DNA of 64,000 nucleotides from Bacteroidetes bacterium UBA1935 (GTDB lineage: Bacteria > Bacteroidota > Bacteroidia > Chitinophagales > Chitinophagaceae), in contig DDFF01000003.1 of the NCBI GenBank assembly GCA_002337045.1, forward strand, positions 1 through 64,000, given 5' to 3'. Below, in pieces: positions 9,808 through 16,836 of the stretch. A program made the translations under genes and the position numbers. Position 1 is the first letter of the stretch; each line of letters starts with the position of its first letter. Below the pieces are notes generated by a model that was given only the letters and a program-made list of their open reading frames with translations, made no database searches and was not told where the DNA came from.

Positions 9808-9922
9808 TCTTGTATAAAAAATGTCCTGCGCATAAAACAATAACATTGAAGAGACATTTTGTCAGCGCAACATTCTTGGCATAAACTTAGCAATGGGTAT
9901 ATAATATCAAAACTTTATTATT

Positions 9923-10192
9923 ATGGGAATGATGAAAGATTATGCTATTGAGCAGCAACAAAGAAAAAACAATGAAAGATTAGCAACTTACTTAGGAATC
10001 ACTTATGATGAGTTCGTGCAAACTGAAGCAACCTTCAATACACAAACTGGAAATGACGATGTAGTCTATGGTTATTATTTGACATTCCCAGATGAGGCAC
10101 CTGTGAACATTCTAAAAAAAATAAAAGGTATTGATTTAGCAAATCGCATGGTGGATATTGACCTAAACTGGGATAAAGATGCGGATGAATAA
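9923..10192 (+). CDS. Small acidic hypothetical protein
   Basis: The 89-residue product starts MGMMKDYAIEQQQRKNNERL and is acidic toward its end (DIDLNWDKDADE). There is no signal peptide or membrane segment, so it is probably cytoplasmic. I do not recognise the family. A clean intrinsic terminator 8 bp after the stop supports it as a real transcription unit. It lies between repeat elements on both sides. Confidence 0.6.
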   Translation: MGMMKDYAIEQQQRKNNERLATYLGITYDEFVQTEATFNTQTGNDDVVYGYYLTFPDEAPVNILKKIKGIDLANRMVDIDLNWDKDADE

Positions 10193-10200
10193 TTACTTAT

Positions 10201-10228
10201 AAAAGCTGCTGTAAAAACAGCAGCTTTT
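10201..10228 (+). terminator. Intrinsic terminator of the small gene at 9923
   Basis: An 11-bp perfect stem (AAAAGCTGCTG / CAGCAGCTTTT) with a 6-nt loop is followed by a T-rich run. Confidence 0.88.
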
Positions 10229-10298
10229 ATTCTTTATTAACACAACAATAAGTGCCTATCGTAGAGCGTAATCATTAACTACCCTCGCTCGGCGTAGT

Positions 10299-10318
10299 CT
10301 GTAGCTACGTCGCTACAG
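10299..10318. repeat. Hairpin CTGTAGC-N6-GCTACAG
   Basis: The 7-bp arms are exact complements, in a region dense with other repeats. There is no T-tract. Confidence 0.6.
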
Positions 10319-10366
10319 GCAACAAATCTCCTGATTTGCAATAGAGCATCATCTACAGTGCTAACT

Positions 10367-10399
10367 CTCAGGAGATTCCTCCTGCCGTCGGAATGACGG
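10367..10399 (-). repeat. GTCATT-type interspersed repeat, inverted copy
   Basis: The minus strand starts CCGTCATTCCGACGGCAGGA and ends AATCTCCTGAG, a variant of 9674-9706. The two copies are inverted around the small gene at 9923. Confidence 0.6.
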
Positions 10400-10433
10400 C
10401 TTTGGTTGGGCGGTGCTGTTCCAAAAACACAAA

Positions 10434-10470
10434 CTGTTCCATGTTCGGAACGGAACAGATGGAACACTTG
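10434..10470 (+). repeat. GTTCC palindromic repeat, copy b
   Basis: The sequence matches copies c and d (CTGTTCCA..TTCGGAACGGAACAG..GGAACACTTG) apart from a 1-nt deletion near the start and loss of the last unit. A partial relative (GTTCCAAAAACACAA) occurs just upstream at 10418-10432 and again at 11056-11070. Confidence 0.8.
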
Positions 10471-10500
10471 ATGCACCTTACCTTATTTAAAGTTGTGTAC

Positions 10501-10710
10501 TTACTCCAATGCATCTAAAAAGGAGAAGAGGTTGTACATATCAAACAATAAATCATCAGCAACAACGGGTATAGTACCATCCTGCAAATCATAACGGAGG
10601 TATAGCAACAACATATTGCGTAGCTGTTTACTGAGCCTTGCGGGTGGTGTGGCATCTATAAAATCGGTCAGTGCCTGCTTTTCTGTTGTGGTGAGTTTTC
10701 TTACGGGCAT
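10501..10710 (-). CDS. Small hypothetical protein
   Basis: Starting at the ATG 10708-10710, the product is 69 residues beginning MPVRKLTTTEKQALTDFIDA. It is mostly predicted helix with an acidic, aromatic tail (DMYNLFSFLDALE). There is no signal peptide. An in-frame upstream start would add a Cys/His-rich stretch that looks like read-through of non-coding sequence. I do not recognise the family. It sits in the repeat-studded island, next to copy b of the GTTCC repeat. Confidence 0.5.
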   Translation of the reverse strand: MPVRKLTTTEKQALTDFIDATPPARLSKQLRNMLLLYLRYDLQDGTIPVVADDLLFDMYNLFSFLDALE

Positions 10711-11098
10711 GTGGTATGTTTTCGCATGCGCTTGTTTTACTATGCTGGTGCATAATAAATGTTTTCTACACAGCATTCACCACTTGTGATATAAAATGAT
10801 ACAAATGTTAGATATTATGTCACACCATTACTGATTATTATACAAAACAACATACCATCATCACCAGACAACACACACCATCCTATACTGTTGCTGTACT
10901 GTTATTTTATGTTCTATACTCTTCTATCCTCTCCTTGCTTTAGCCACACTTAAGCCAGGCTCAAGCCCCGCTTGATAACACAATGATTATCAACACCTAT
11001 CCATACAACAGGAAAATTGTTATTTATCTTTTGCTTTTCAGACTGTGTATTTAGTGTTCCAAAAACACAACAGCACCTTTATATCTATACAAACAAAT
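10711..11098. other. AT-rich intergenic region without a gene
   Basis: I see no gene here. A short partial relative of the GTTCC repeat is at 11056-11070. The rest is low-complexity AC/AT-rich sequence. Confidence 0.6.
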
Positions 11099-11120
11099 AG
11101 CGCCCCTGAAAAGAGGCGCT
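11099..11120 (-). terminator. Intrinsic terminator of the H1-like gene
   Basis: The stem AGCGCCCCT / AGAGGCGCT has one mismatch and a GAAA tetraloop. On the minus strand it is followed by ATTTGTTTG, just after the stop of the gene at 11154. Confidence 0.7.
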
Positions 11121-11153
11121 GTTGTTGTTTATTTGTATAATAATCAATGTCTG

Positions 11154-11426
11154 TTATTTGGTACTTGCAGCTTTCTTTACTACTGCTTTCTTCGCAGGCT
11201 TTTTGCGCTTAGTAGGCGCTTTCTTATTTGTTGCGGCCTTCTTCACTTTCTCTTTTTTAGGCATAGCCGTTACAAAAAGCTTTGCTGCCTTCTTAGCACT
11301 CTTGGCAAATTTCTTTTCACCAATCGCCTCTTTCATATCTGCCAATGCTGTTTCTATTTTCTTTGCAATTGCAGCCTGTATATCTTTCTTGGTTGCTGCT
11401 GCTTTTACCTTGCCGGTATCTGCCAT
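11154..11426 (-). CDS. Histone H1-like basic protein
   Basis: From the ATG at 11424-11426 the product is 90 residues (MADTGKVKAAATKKDIQAAI). The N-terminal half is predicted helix. The C-terminal half is a Lys/Ala/Pro-rich tail with PKKEKVKKA, NKKAPTKRKKPAKKAVVKK repeats, much like bacterial H1-like proteins that condense DNA or bind RNA. I chose this start because residues before it (from 11453) are not basic. DNA binding is inferred from composition, not from a recognised fold. It has its own terminator and lies in the repeat island. Confidence 0.72.
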   Translation of the reverse strand: MADTGKVKAAATKKDIQAAIAKKIETALADMKEAIGEKKFAKSAKKAAKLFVTAMPKKEKVKKAATNKKAPTKRKKPAKKAVVKKAASTK

Positions 11427-11556
11427 GTTTCGGTGTGTTATTTTGGTAAACAATAATAATTTAATAACACAAATTTAAGGTGCAGGTAACAATTCCAATG
11501 TTAAGTTTTTTCCATGTGAATTAGTGGCAAGAATACCTACCAATATAAAACACAAA

Positions 11557-11600
11557 CTGTTCCACTGTTCGGAACGGAACAGATGGAACACTTGGAACAC
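11557..11600 (+). repeat. GTTCC palindromic repeat, copy c (44 bp, identical to copy d)
   Basis: The 44 bases begin CTGTTCCACTG and end CTTGGAACAC. They are identical to 12180-12223, in direct orientation, and the pair brackets one lipoprotein gene. Confidence 0.9.
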
Positions 11601-11648
11601 ATCATGGCACAAAACTTGTTGTATTTTTATCAAAATCCCTACAAGAGC

Positions 11649-12176
11649 ATGCGTACCTATATAACACTTGCAGCCCTGTTATGCCTCACGGCTTGCAATA
11701 AAGACAAGCAAAACACAACTACCAATCCATCTGCTACAGAGATAGTAACCTGCAATACCACTGCAATGCAGGTCAGGTTTATTGGTTTTGCGGCTGATGA
11801 ACTGGATACTATTGTATTGAAAGACTATAAGCAAGACAAGACTTTTGCCACAACACCCGCCACACAACAACTAAACGGATTGGCAAGCGATACGCTCTAC
11901 AGTACTAAAACAACTGTAAGCAATGTACTGAGCAAGGCGCTCTACAGAGATAACTACTACGACATATACATACCTGCTACAGGCAGGCAATATCGTGTAT
12001 CAGAGCTATACGATGATAAGGAAACGGAAACCATTACGGGCAATGCAGGAAAGTCGGGGCATTATGTATGCTACTCTCACCCTGCCTATGGTGTGGTAAA
12101 CAACGATACCCTACTGTTTGAACATATAGCAAACGGTAGCGCATATAACTATGCCTACCTGCAGCTAAAAAAATAA
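11649..12176 (+). CDS. Putative lipoprotein of unknown function
   Basis: I start at the ATG 11649, which gives a lipoprotein signal peptide MRTYITLAALLCLTAC with the lipobox LTAC; a longer in-frame reading would begin inside the GTTCC repeat. The mature protein is about 160 residues, Thr/Asp/Tyr-rich, with no motif I recognise. It is probably anchored in the outer membrane or periplasm. The gene is bracketed by two identical 44-bp direct repeats, about 48 bp before the start and 3 bp after the stop. Confidence 0.72.
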   Translation: MRTYITLAALLCLTACNKDKQNTTTNPSATEIVTCNTTAMQVRFIGFAADELDTIVLKDYKQDKTFATTPATQQLNGLASDTLYSTKTTVSNVLSKALYRDNYYDIYIPATGRQYRVSELYDDKETETITGNAGKSGHYVCYSHPAYGVVNNDTLLFEHIANGSAYNYAYLQLKK

Positions 12177-12179
12177 GGG

Positions 12180-12223
12180 CTGTTCCACTGTTCGGAACGG
12201 AACAGATGGAACACTTGGAACAC
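12180..12223 (+). repeat. GTTCC palindromic repeat, copy d (44 bp, identical to copy c)
   Basis: The element starts 3 bp after the lipoprotein stop codon and ends 11 bp before the stop of the convergent RRM gene. It is identical to 11557-11600. Confidence 0.9.
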
Positions 12224-12234
12224 GTGGGTGTAAT

Positions 12235-12513
12235 CTATGACTGGAATATACCCCAGTCTATCTCCGTCAGTTGTCTGGTAGTGGCTACGCCTACTATGAT
12301 GCGCCTGTCCATATACACACTCGAATTGAGGTGCGATACTGCCTTCAGCCCTTCGGTATCGGCTTCCATATCTATATACGCATAGCCACGAGAGCGTCGG
12401 GTGATTTTATCTACCATGATGCGCAGCTTTTTGATGGCACCAAAGCCGCCAAACAGCTCTTTCAGTTCGTGTTCGGTTGTCAGCTTGTTCAGATTACCGA
12501 TAAATAGTATCAT
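12235..12513 (-). CDS. RRM-domain RNA-binding protein
   Basis: The 92-residue protein is a single RNA recognition motif: the RNP2-like strand ILFIGNL at the N-terminus and the RNP1-like RSRGYAYIDM at about residues 40-49, with the usual beta-alpha-beta-beta-alpha-beta spacing. Small single-RRM proteins of this sort occur in Bacteroidota and cyanobacteria and bind single-stranded RNA. The targets here are unknown. It reads toward the lipoprotein gene and shares the repeat copy d between them. Confidence 0.88.
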   Translation of the reverse strand: MILFIGNLNKLTTEHELKELFGGFGAIKKLRIMVDKITRRSRGYAYIDMEADTEGLKAVSHLNSSVYMDRRIIVGVATTRQLTEIDWGIFQS

Positions 12514-12642
12514 ATGCTATTATTTAATTGCGTGCGCATGCGCACAGGTATTAAGGAATGAAACTATATTAAATTTTCTCAAAAAAATAATAAACCTGAT
12601 ATTAACCATATATATTCAGTACCTTCCGACAAATAGCCATCT

Positions 12643-12870
12643 ATGATTACGACTAATGAAGTGTACAGGAAGATAAAGGAAATAAGCGGTCGTACTGCCA
12701 ACCCGAGGCCAATGGTAAACGTTGATAACATGGCCGCCGAACTGAACCTGGTAAAACACTACATCATCCCTATGCTTACAGAACTGAAGGACATGCGCCT
12801 CATCAGCTTCGACAAGCCTGCTGCAGACCATGTAAAGCTTACCCTGCTTGGCTTTACTGTAAAGCGATAG
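12643..12870 (+). CDS. Small hypothetical protein, winged-helix-like
   Basis: The 75-residue protein (MITTNEVYRKIKEISGRTAN) has a helix-turn-helix-like pattern followed by LKDMRLISFDKP..VKLTLLGFTVKR, which resembles the recognition helix and wing of small regulators. The assignment is weak. Its 3' end overlaps the convergent desaturase gene by 17 bp. Confidence 0.55.
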   Translation: MITTNEVYRKIKEISGRTANPRPMVNVDNMAAELNLVKHYIIPMLTELKDMRLISFDKPAADHVKLTLLGFTVKR

Positions 12871-13606
12871 GCTTTACCACAGCACGTTTTATCTTCACTA
12901 TACGCAGCTTTTCCAACACTACCAATGCTTTGTAGCCCATATCCCACTCGTACCAACGATGGGCATTATCGGGCCTGTTGGGGTGTTTGTGGTGATTATT
13001 GTGATACGCCTCTCCCCAAAACAGGATATCCAACGGCAGTATGTTTTTAGATGTATTCTTCATCTTGTAGTTCTCGTAGCCAAATTTGTGTGCCCACCAG
13101 TTTACAGCCACACCTTGCAGTGCACCCATAGTAAGTGTAACAGGCAGCAGCAGATACATCCACCAATGTGTAGCCAGTTGCACATACAGCAGTATATACA
13201 GGATAGCCCATATTGCTTTTGCCTGCCAGCCATGTGCAATGCGATCAAAACTTTCCCACTGCGGCAGGTTTTGCATATACTTCTCAGGTATGTCTGCCTT
13301 CTTGGTATAGATATCTCTGTAGTTATTACGCGTCTGCCACATCAGCGTAAAAATATTGGATGAATTGGCAGGCGAATGGGGATCGTGTTCTGTATCGGTA
13401 TGTGCGTGGTGCAGGCGGTGCATAATGCCGTAAGCAGATGCACTGATGTAGGACGTGCCTTGTGTAAGGAACGAGCCTATAAAGAATACTTTTTCCCAAA
13501 ACGGAGACATAGAGTACACTCCATGTGCTGCGTATCGGTGGTGGAAAACAGATTGAAAAAAAAGCGAACTATACCAGTGTATAGTAAGCATCAGGAGAAT
13601 TGCCAT
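12854..13606 (-). CDS. Acyl-CoA/fatty acid desaturase
   Basis: The 250-residue integral membrane protein has the three histidine boxes of the stearoyl-CoA desaturase family: HRYAAH (residues 23-28), HRLHH (63-67) and HNNHH (202-206), which bind the di-iron centre. Hydrophobic segments lie between them. It should insert a cis double bond into acyl chains, probably delta-9, and so tune membrane fluidity. The protein is somewhat shorter than typical, and the first box is close to the N-terminus, so one N-terminal membrane segment may be missing or the start may lie further upstream. Confidence 0.88.
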   Translation of the reverse strand: MAILLMLTIHWYSSLFFQSVFHHRYAAHGVYSMSPFWEKVFFIGSFLTQGTSYISASAYGIMHRLHHAHTDTEHDPHSPANSSNIFTLMWQTRNNYRDIYTKKADIPEKYMQNLPQWESFDRIAHGWQAKAIWAILYILLYVQLATHWWMYLLLPVTLTMGALQGVAVNWWAHKFGYENYKMKNTSKNILPLDILFWGEAYHNNHHKHPNRPDNAHRWYEWDMGYKALVVLEKLRIVKIKRAVVKPIALQ

Positions 13607-13782
13607 GCTTGATGTTTTATTAGCTAATTGCAGATCGAATGAATAACTAACAATAGCATAAACATCTTTTCGTACTCTGTAATGTACGCATATAAATCGG
13701 CATTACCGCATAAAAGACTGTGAATGTCAATATTATGACAATAGTGTTGTATTTAATAACTACACCTTAACATACACTTGCA

Positions 13783-14121
13783 TCAACGCAAAGCTTTTAC
13801 AAGCATCAGCAAAAGCCCTATTGCAAATAGTGTTGTAAATATAAGCTTGTTGTAGTGTGCTAACCATTCGGGCAAAAAGATATCAAAATTGTGTTTTGCA
13901 GAATCTGAATAACGCCTCGCCATCACCGTCAGCGGACAACTACCTTTAAACAACAACAATACCAATCCCTCAACAACAATAGCCGCAACAGCCCACCAGC
14001 TATACCTTGTAATATGCCCCGTGATGCCCGAATAAAAAACAAATAATACCATACTACCCAACACCAGCCAGATAGCAGTATGCAGCAGTTTTATCAGCAA
14101 TAGTTTGAAGGCAGGTGTCAT
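13783..14121 (-). CDS. Small integral membrane protein (DUF2784-like)
   Basis: Starting at the ATG 14119-14121 the protein is 112 residues with three or four hydrophobic segments. It contains KGSCPLTVMARRYSD between segments, which resembles the CPLT motif of DUF2784 membrane proteins. No catalytic function is known. It is divergent from the Cys-rich protein gene at 14240. Confidence 0.6.
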   Translation of the reverse strand: MTPAFKLLLIKLLHTAIWLVLGSMVLFVFYSGITGHITRYSWWAVAAIVVEGLVLLLFKGSCPLTVMARRYSDSAKHNFDIFLPEWLAHYNKLIFTTLFAIGLLLMLVKALR

Positions 14122-14239
14122 ACTCAAAAATAAAAAACAGTACTTGTATTCCTTCATGCATTGTGTAAGCAGGCTTTTACAACATATAACCATCCGTTAA
14201 CATTCTGCTTATTAGTTTAGCAGCCGTAAGTAGCAATTG

Positions 14240-14650
14240 GTGAAACAGCGCATAGGCTTTATATGCAGGTTCTCTATAGCATTGCTGGTGGTTTGCATAG
14301 CCATACAGGGTGTGGGGCAGTATGTAGTACTGGGATTGTTTGAGATGAAGAAGAGCTATATTGCTGCCAACCTGTGCGAGTATCGCAAAAACCCGAAGAA
14401 CACCTGCAAGGGCAAGTGCTACCTGCGCAAGCAGATGCGCAAAACAGACTGCGATAAAAACCCTTGCAACAGCGCACCTGCCAAGAAGGCCCACATCAGC
14501 ATTGCTACCTATATGCTGCCTGTGGCATCTCCTGCCATCGTATATCACACACACTATACAATATCTGTGCAGATACCCGTAGTGCATCATCTGCATACAC
14601 GGCTATGTGCCGATTCCGTCTTTCAGCCACCGCGAGGTGTAGTGGCATAG
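14240..14650 (+). CDS. Membrane-anchored Cys-rich small protein
   Basis: I read this from GTG at 14240 (a TTG precedes it) because no ATG lies ahead of the hydrophobic N-terminus IGFICRFSIALLVVCIAI. After the anchor comes KKSYIAANLCEYRKNPKN and then CKGKCYLRKQM with further cysteines (DCDKNPC). This LCE...CKGKCYL block recurs in short Bacteroidota proteins, from memory, and a metal-binding role is plausible but unproven. A His-rich stretch (HTHYT, HHLHT) is near the C-terminus. The product is 136 residues. Confidence 0.6.
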   Translation: MKQRIGFICRFSIALLVVCIAIQGVGQYVVLGLFEMKKSYIAANLCEYRKNPKNTCKGKCYLRKQMRKTDCDKNPCNSAPAKKAHISIATYMLPVASPAIVYHTHYTISVQIPVVHHLHTRLCADSVFQPPRGVVA

Positions 14651-14781
14651 TTTTTTTCTACACAAGTATATCATACAGTACATGGCACCTTATGGTATCA
14701 CTTTGCGGCATGCGTATATGCTGCCAAGCGAACAATCATTTTTTTTTAATAACAACAATCATTCAATAAAACATTAAGTAT

Positions 14782-15168
14782 ATGAAATCTATCATAGCAG
14801 TATTCGCGTTCTTATTCATCAGCATTGCAGGCTTTGCACAAGACAAGGCAAAATGGGCAGAGCTGGAAACATTTCATGGCGTAATGGGACAGACCTTCCA
14901 CCCAAGCGAAGAGGGCAACCTGACACCTATCAAAACACACTCGGGCGAACTGGTAGAGAAAGCGAAGAAACTGGCAGCATCTACCCCACCCGCAGCATAC
15001 AACCGTGCAGACATCAAAGCGGCATTGAAAGAACTGGTGGCAGGAACCGAGAAAATGGACAAAGACGTGAAACAAAAGAAAAGCGATGCCGAGCTGACCA
15101 AACAAATAAGCACCGTACACGATGCCTTTCACAAAATAGCAGGCCTGTGCAAGAAGGGTGATGAATAA
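14782..15168 (+). CDS. Periplasmic helical-bundle protein of unknown function
   Basis: The 128-residue protein has a signal peptide (MKSIIAVFAFLFISIAGFAQ) and a largely helical mature part with conserved-looking histidines (ETFHGVMGQTFHPSEEGN, THSGEL, HDAFHKIAGLC). The pattern recalls four-helix periplasmic bundles of the cytochrome b562/c' size, but no CxxCH heme site is present. A strong intrinsic terminator follows. Confidence 0.62.
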   Translation: MKSIIAVFAFLFISIAGFAQDKAKWAELETFHGVMGQTFHPSEEGNLTPIKTHSGELVEKAKKLAASTPPAAYNRADIKAALKELVAGTEKMDKDVKQKKSDAELTKQISTVHDAFHKIAGLCKKGDE

Positions 15169-15198
15169 TACTTCACACAGAACGAACAATAACTAAAG

Positions 15199-15222
15199 GC
15201 AGCGGGCAACCGCTGCTTTTTT
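15199..15222 (+). terminator. Intrinsic terminator
   Basis: The stem GCAGCGG / CCGCTGC closes a 4-nt loop and is followed by six T residues, 30 bp after the helical-bundle gene. Confidence 0.88.
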
Positions 15223-15252
15223 CATGCCGCATTAGTATATTCGTATATACCT

Positions 15253-15822
15253 ATGTACAAAATACTCTTATCATACCTGTTGCTCTGTATACTGCCACCC
15301 TTGCATGCGCAAGACACTACAGGCCGTACCCCCATCAACAACAGACTGTTGCAATTCAGTGATTTCAAAGGCAAACACAAACGCGACAGCGCATCTGCAG
15401 TAATTTTTACAGACATCAACTGGTATCCCAAACAATTGCCCAAAACAGGACAGCAACCTAACTACAGTGCAGATGTGTATATGTATCCCTACGAGTCAAC
15501 AGTAAAAACATCGTGGTTAGATACTGCGGTGGACAGTATAAAACAACGTGTGCTGCATCATGAACAAGGCCACTACAATATTTCTCACATTGGTGCACTG
15601 GAACTGAACTATATGCTGAAACGATTTGTATTTGATGAGAAAAGAGCCATACTACAGGCAGATAGCATGCGAAACATAATTGTATGGCGTGTAAAAAAGT
15701 TGCAACGCCTATACGACAATCAAAGTGACCATAGCCGCAACCACTACTGGCAAAAAGCATGGGATGTATGTATAGAACATGGACTGAAACTACGCACCCT
15801 GCGAGTGTTTCCACAACTGTAA
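15253..15822 (+). CDS. Secreted DUF922-like Zn-dependent protease
   Basis: The 189-residue protein has a signal peptide (MYKILLSYLLLCILPPLHAQ), then LQFSDFKGKHKRDSASAV resembling the DUF922 opening, and a HEQGH (HExxH) zinc motif in RVLHHEQGHYNISH around residues 101-112. DUF922 members are predicted periplasmic metallopeptidases. The substrate is unknown. It is followed by the TTCCA repeat element. Confidence 0.7.
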   Translation: MYKILLSYLLLCILPPLHAQDTTGRTPINNRLLQFSDFKGKHKRDSASAVIFTDINWYPKQLPKTGQQPNYSADVYMYPYESTVKTSWLDTAVDSIKQRVLHHEQGHYNISHIGALELNYMLKRFVFDEKRAILQADSMRNIIVWRVKKLQRLYDNQSDHSRNHYWQKAWDVCIEHGLKLRTLRVFPQL

Positions 15823-15837
15823 AACCCCTCTCCTCCC

Positions 15838-15960
15838 AAAATATTCCATTCCATTCCATTCCAATTGGAAGATTGTAAAACCGCATTTTTCGCAAAATGC
15901 TCATTATCAATCCTCCTTTTCATTCCAAATATTCCATTCCATTCCATGGAATATTTAAGT
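15838..15960 (-). repeat. TTCCA/TGGAA pentamer element, copy 1
   Basis: The element has (TTCCA)4 at 15844-15863 and (TTCCA)3 at 15932-15946, with about 70 bp between. The bases 15922-15960 match 16610-16648 in reverse complement at 38 of 39 positions, and the inner GCGAAAAATG stretch is also shared. Confidence 0.88.
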
Positions 15961-15985
15961 ACTGAAAAACGCAAATAACAAGCTG

Positions 15986-16402
15986 CTACTTTGTGTAGAT
16001 AGTAAAATTGGCAGTGATGGTTTTGGTAGCAGTATGTGCCTGGTTGGTAAATGTAACATATGCTGTACCTGTAGCATGTGTAGCATCTGCTTCGAAAATG
16101 TCTATACTACCTGTAGCAACATCTGCTGCGGCAAAGCCTTCATCTTCGGCATAGTACACATCTGCTATACAAGGTTTGTTGTTGTGCAGAGTATGTGTAT
16201 GCAGCTTCAGCAATTGGTGGTCTGTACCTTCGGCAAGTATATCCAACCTGCCTGTCTCATAGTTCCAATTGGCATCAATGTTTTCTACAGGTATCTCTAT
16301 ACCGTCTTGTTGTTGCAGGCTAAGTGTATGGTGCGGTGTGGTACTTTGTTTGGCACAGGCTGTCAGCAGCAGCACAGGCAGCATTGCGTAGATGTACTTC
16401 AT
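15986..16402 (-). CDS. Putative lipoprotein
   Basis: The 138-residue product starts MKYIYAMLPVLLLTAC, a lipoprotein signal with lipobox LTAC. The mature part is beta-rich and acidic with no recognised domain (VTFTNQAHTATKTITANFTIY at the end). It lies between the two inverted copies of the TTCCA element. Confidence 0.7.
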   Translation of the reverse strand: MKYIYAMLPVLLLTACAKQSTTPHHTLSLQQQDGIEIPVENIDANWNYETGRLDILAEGTDHQLLKLHTHTLHNNKPCIADVYYAEDEGFAAADVATGSIDIFEADATHATGTAYVTFTNQAHTATKTITANFTIYTK

Positions 16403-16609
16403 ACTATGTGGTTATTTACAAAAAACAGACTTGTTACAGTTCATAACAATTCTACCACAATACTACACATACACGCAGCATTACAATAGTGACTAGCATC
16501 ACACAAACACACATATAACCGTTTAATAATCAATTGATAATGATTAATTAACAAGTTCTTCATTTTGGGGTAACATAAATTGTAATAATGGCATTATGCA
16601 AAAATGAGT

Positions 16610-16729
16610 AGTTAAATATTCCATGGAATGGAATGGAATATTTGGAATAAAAACTACTTGTATTGATTATCAGTGAATTGCGAAAAATGAGGTTTTTGCT
16701 TATTCCAATTGGAATGGAATGGAATGAAG
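16610..16729 (+). repeat. TTCCA/TGGAA pentamer element, copy 2
   Basis: The element has (TGGAA)3 at 16624-16638 and again at 16710-16724, flanking an imperfect core with GCGAAAAATG. It is inverted relative to copy 1 at 15838-15960. Confidence 0.88.
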
Positions 16730-16751
16730 TGTAAAAAATGAAGAATTGCAT

Positions 16752-16783
16752 ATTCCAAAATGGAATGGAATGGAATGGAATGA
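16752..16783 (+). repeat. TGGAA tandem tract upstream of a secreted-protein gene
   Basis: ATTCC is followed by AAAA and four exact TGGAA units (16761-16780). The tract ends about 55 bp before the start at 16837. Confidence 0.85.
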
Positions 16784-16836
16784 AAAAGCACAGCAGATGT
16801 GGAATACCGCAATATATTCTGTTGTATATTCAGGAA

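Larger units (their letters stand above)
9591..9922. other. Intergenic region rich in interspersed repeats
   Basis: No credible gene is present. Besides the purB promoter it holds three repeat elements: two GTCATT-type elements (9674-9706 and 9780-9807) and one copy of the GTTCC palindromic repeat (9720-9768). About 110 AT-rich bases then lead to the small gene at 9923. Confidence 0.75.
10193..10500. other. Intergenic region with terminator, hairpins and repeats
   Basis: After the terminator at 10201-10228 there is no credible gene. The region holds a 7-bp-stem hairpin at 10299-10318, a second small hairpin at 10323-10338 (CAAATC/GATTTG), an inverted GTCATT element at 10367-10399 and GTTCC repeat copy b at 10434-10470. 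Confidence 0.7.
16403..16836. other. Intergenic region with TTCCA element copy 2 and a TGGAA tract
   Basis: No gene is supported. The region carries the pentamer element at 16610-16729 and a further TGGAA tract at 16752-16783. The rest is AT-rich. Confidence 0.7.

Noticed and set aside
9591..12234. CRISPR array made of the GTTCC repeats
   Set aside because: The copies are hundreds of bases apart with genes between them, spacers are not uniform and no cas gene is present.
9591..12234. Integron cassette array (attC sites)
   Set aside because: No integron integrase is in the window, copies differ in orientation, and I see no attC core sites (RYYYAAC / GTTRRRY pairs) in proper position. The recombinase at 32699 is a chromosomal XerD.
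15744..15974. Minus-strand reading frame through the pentamer repeat element
   Set aside because: It is made of the repeat itself and overlaps the end of the DUF922-like gene; no protein features are present.
16738..16836. Longer N-terminus for the secreted protein at 16837
   Set aside because: The added residues come from the TGGAA tract (Met-Glu-Trp-Asn type repeats) and would bury the signal peptide.
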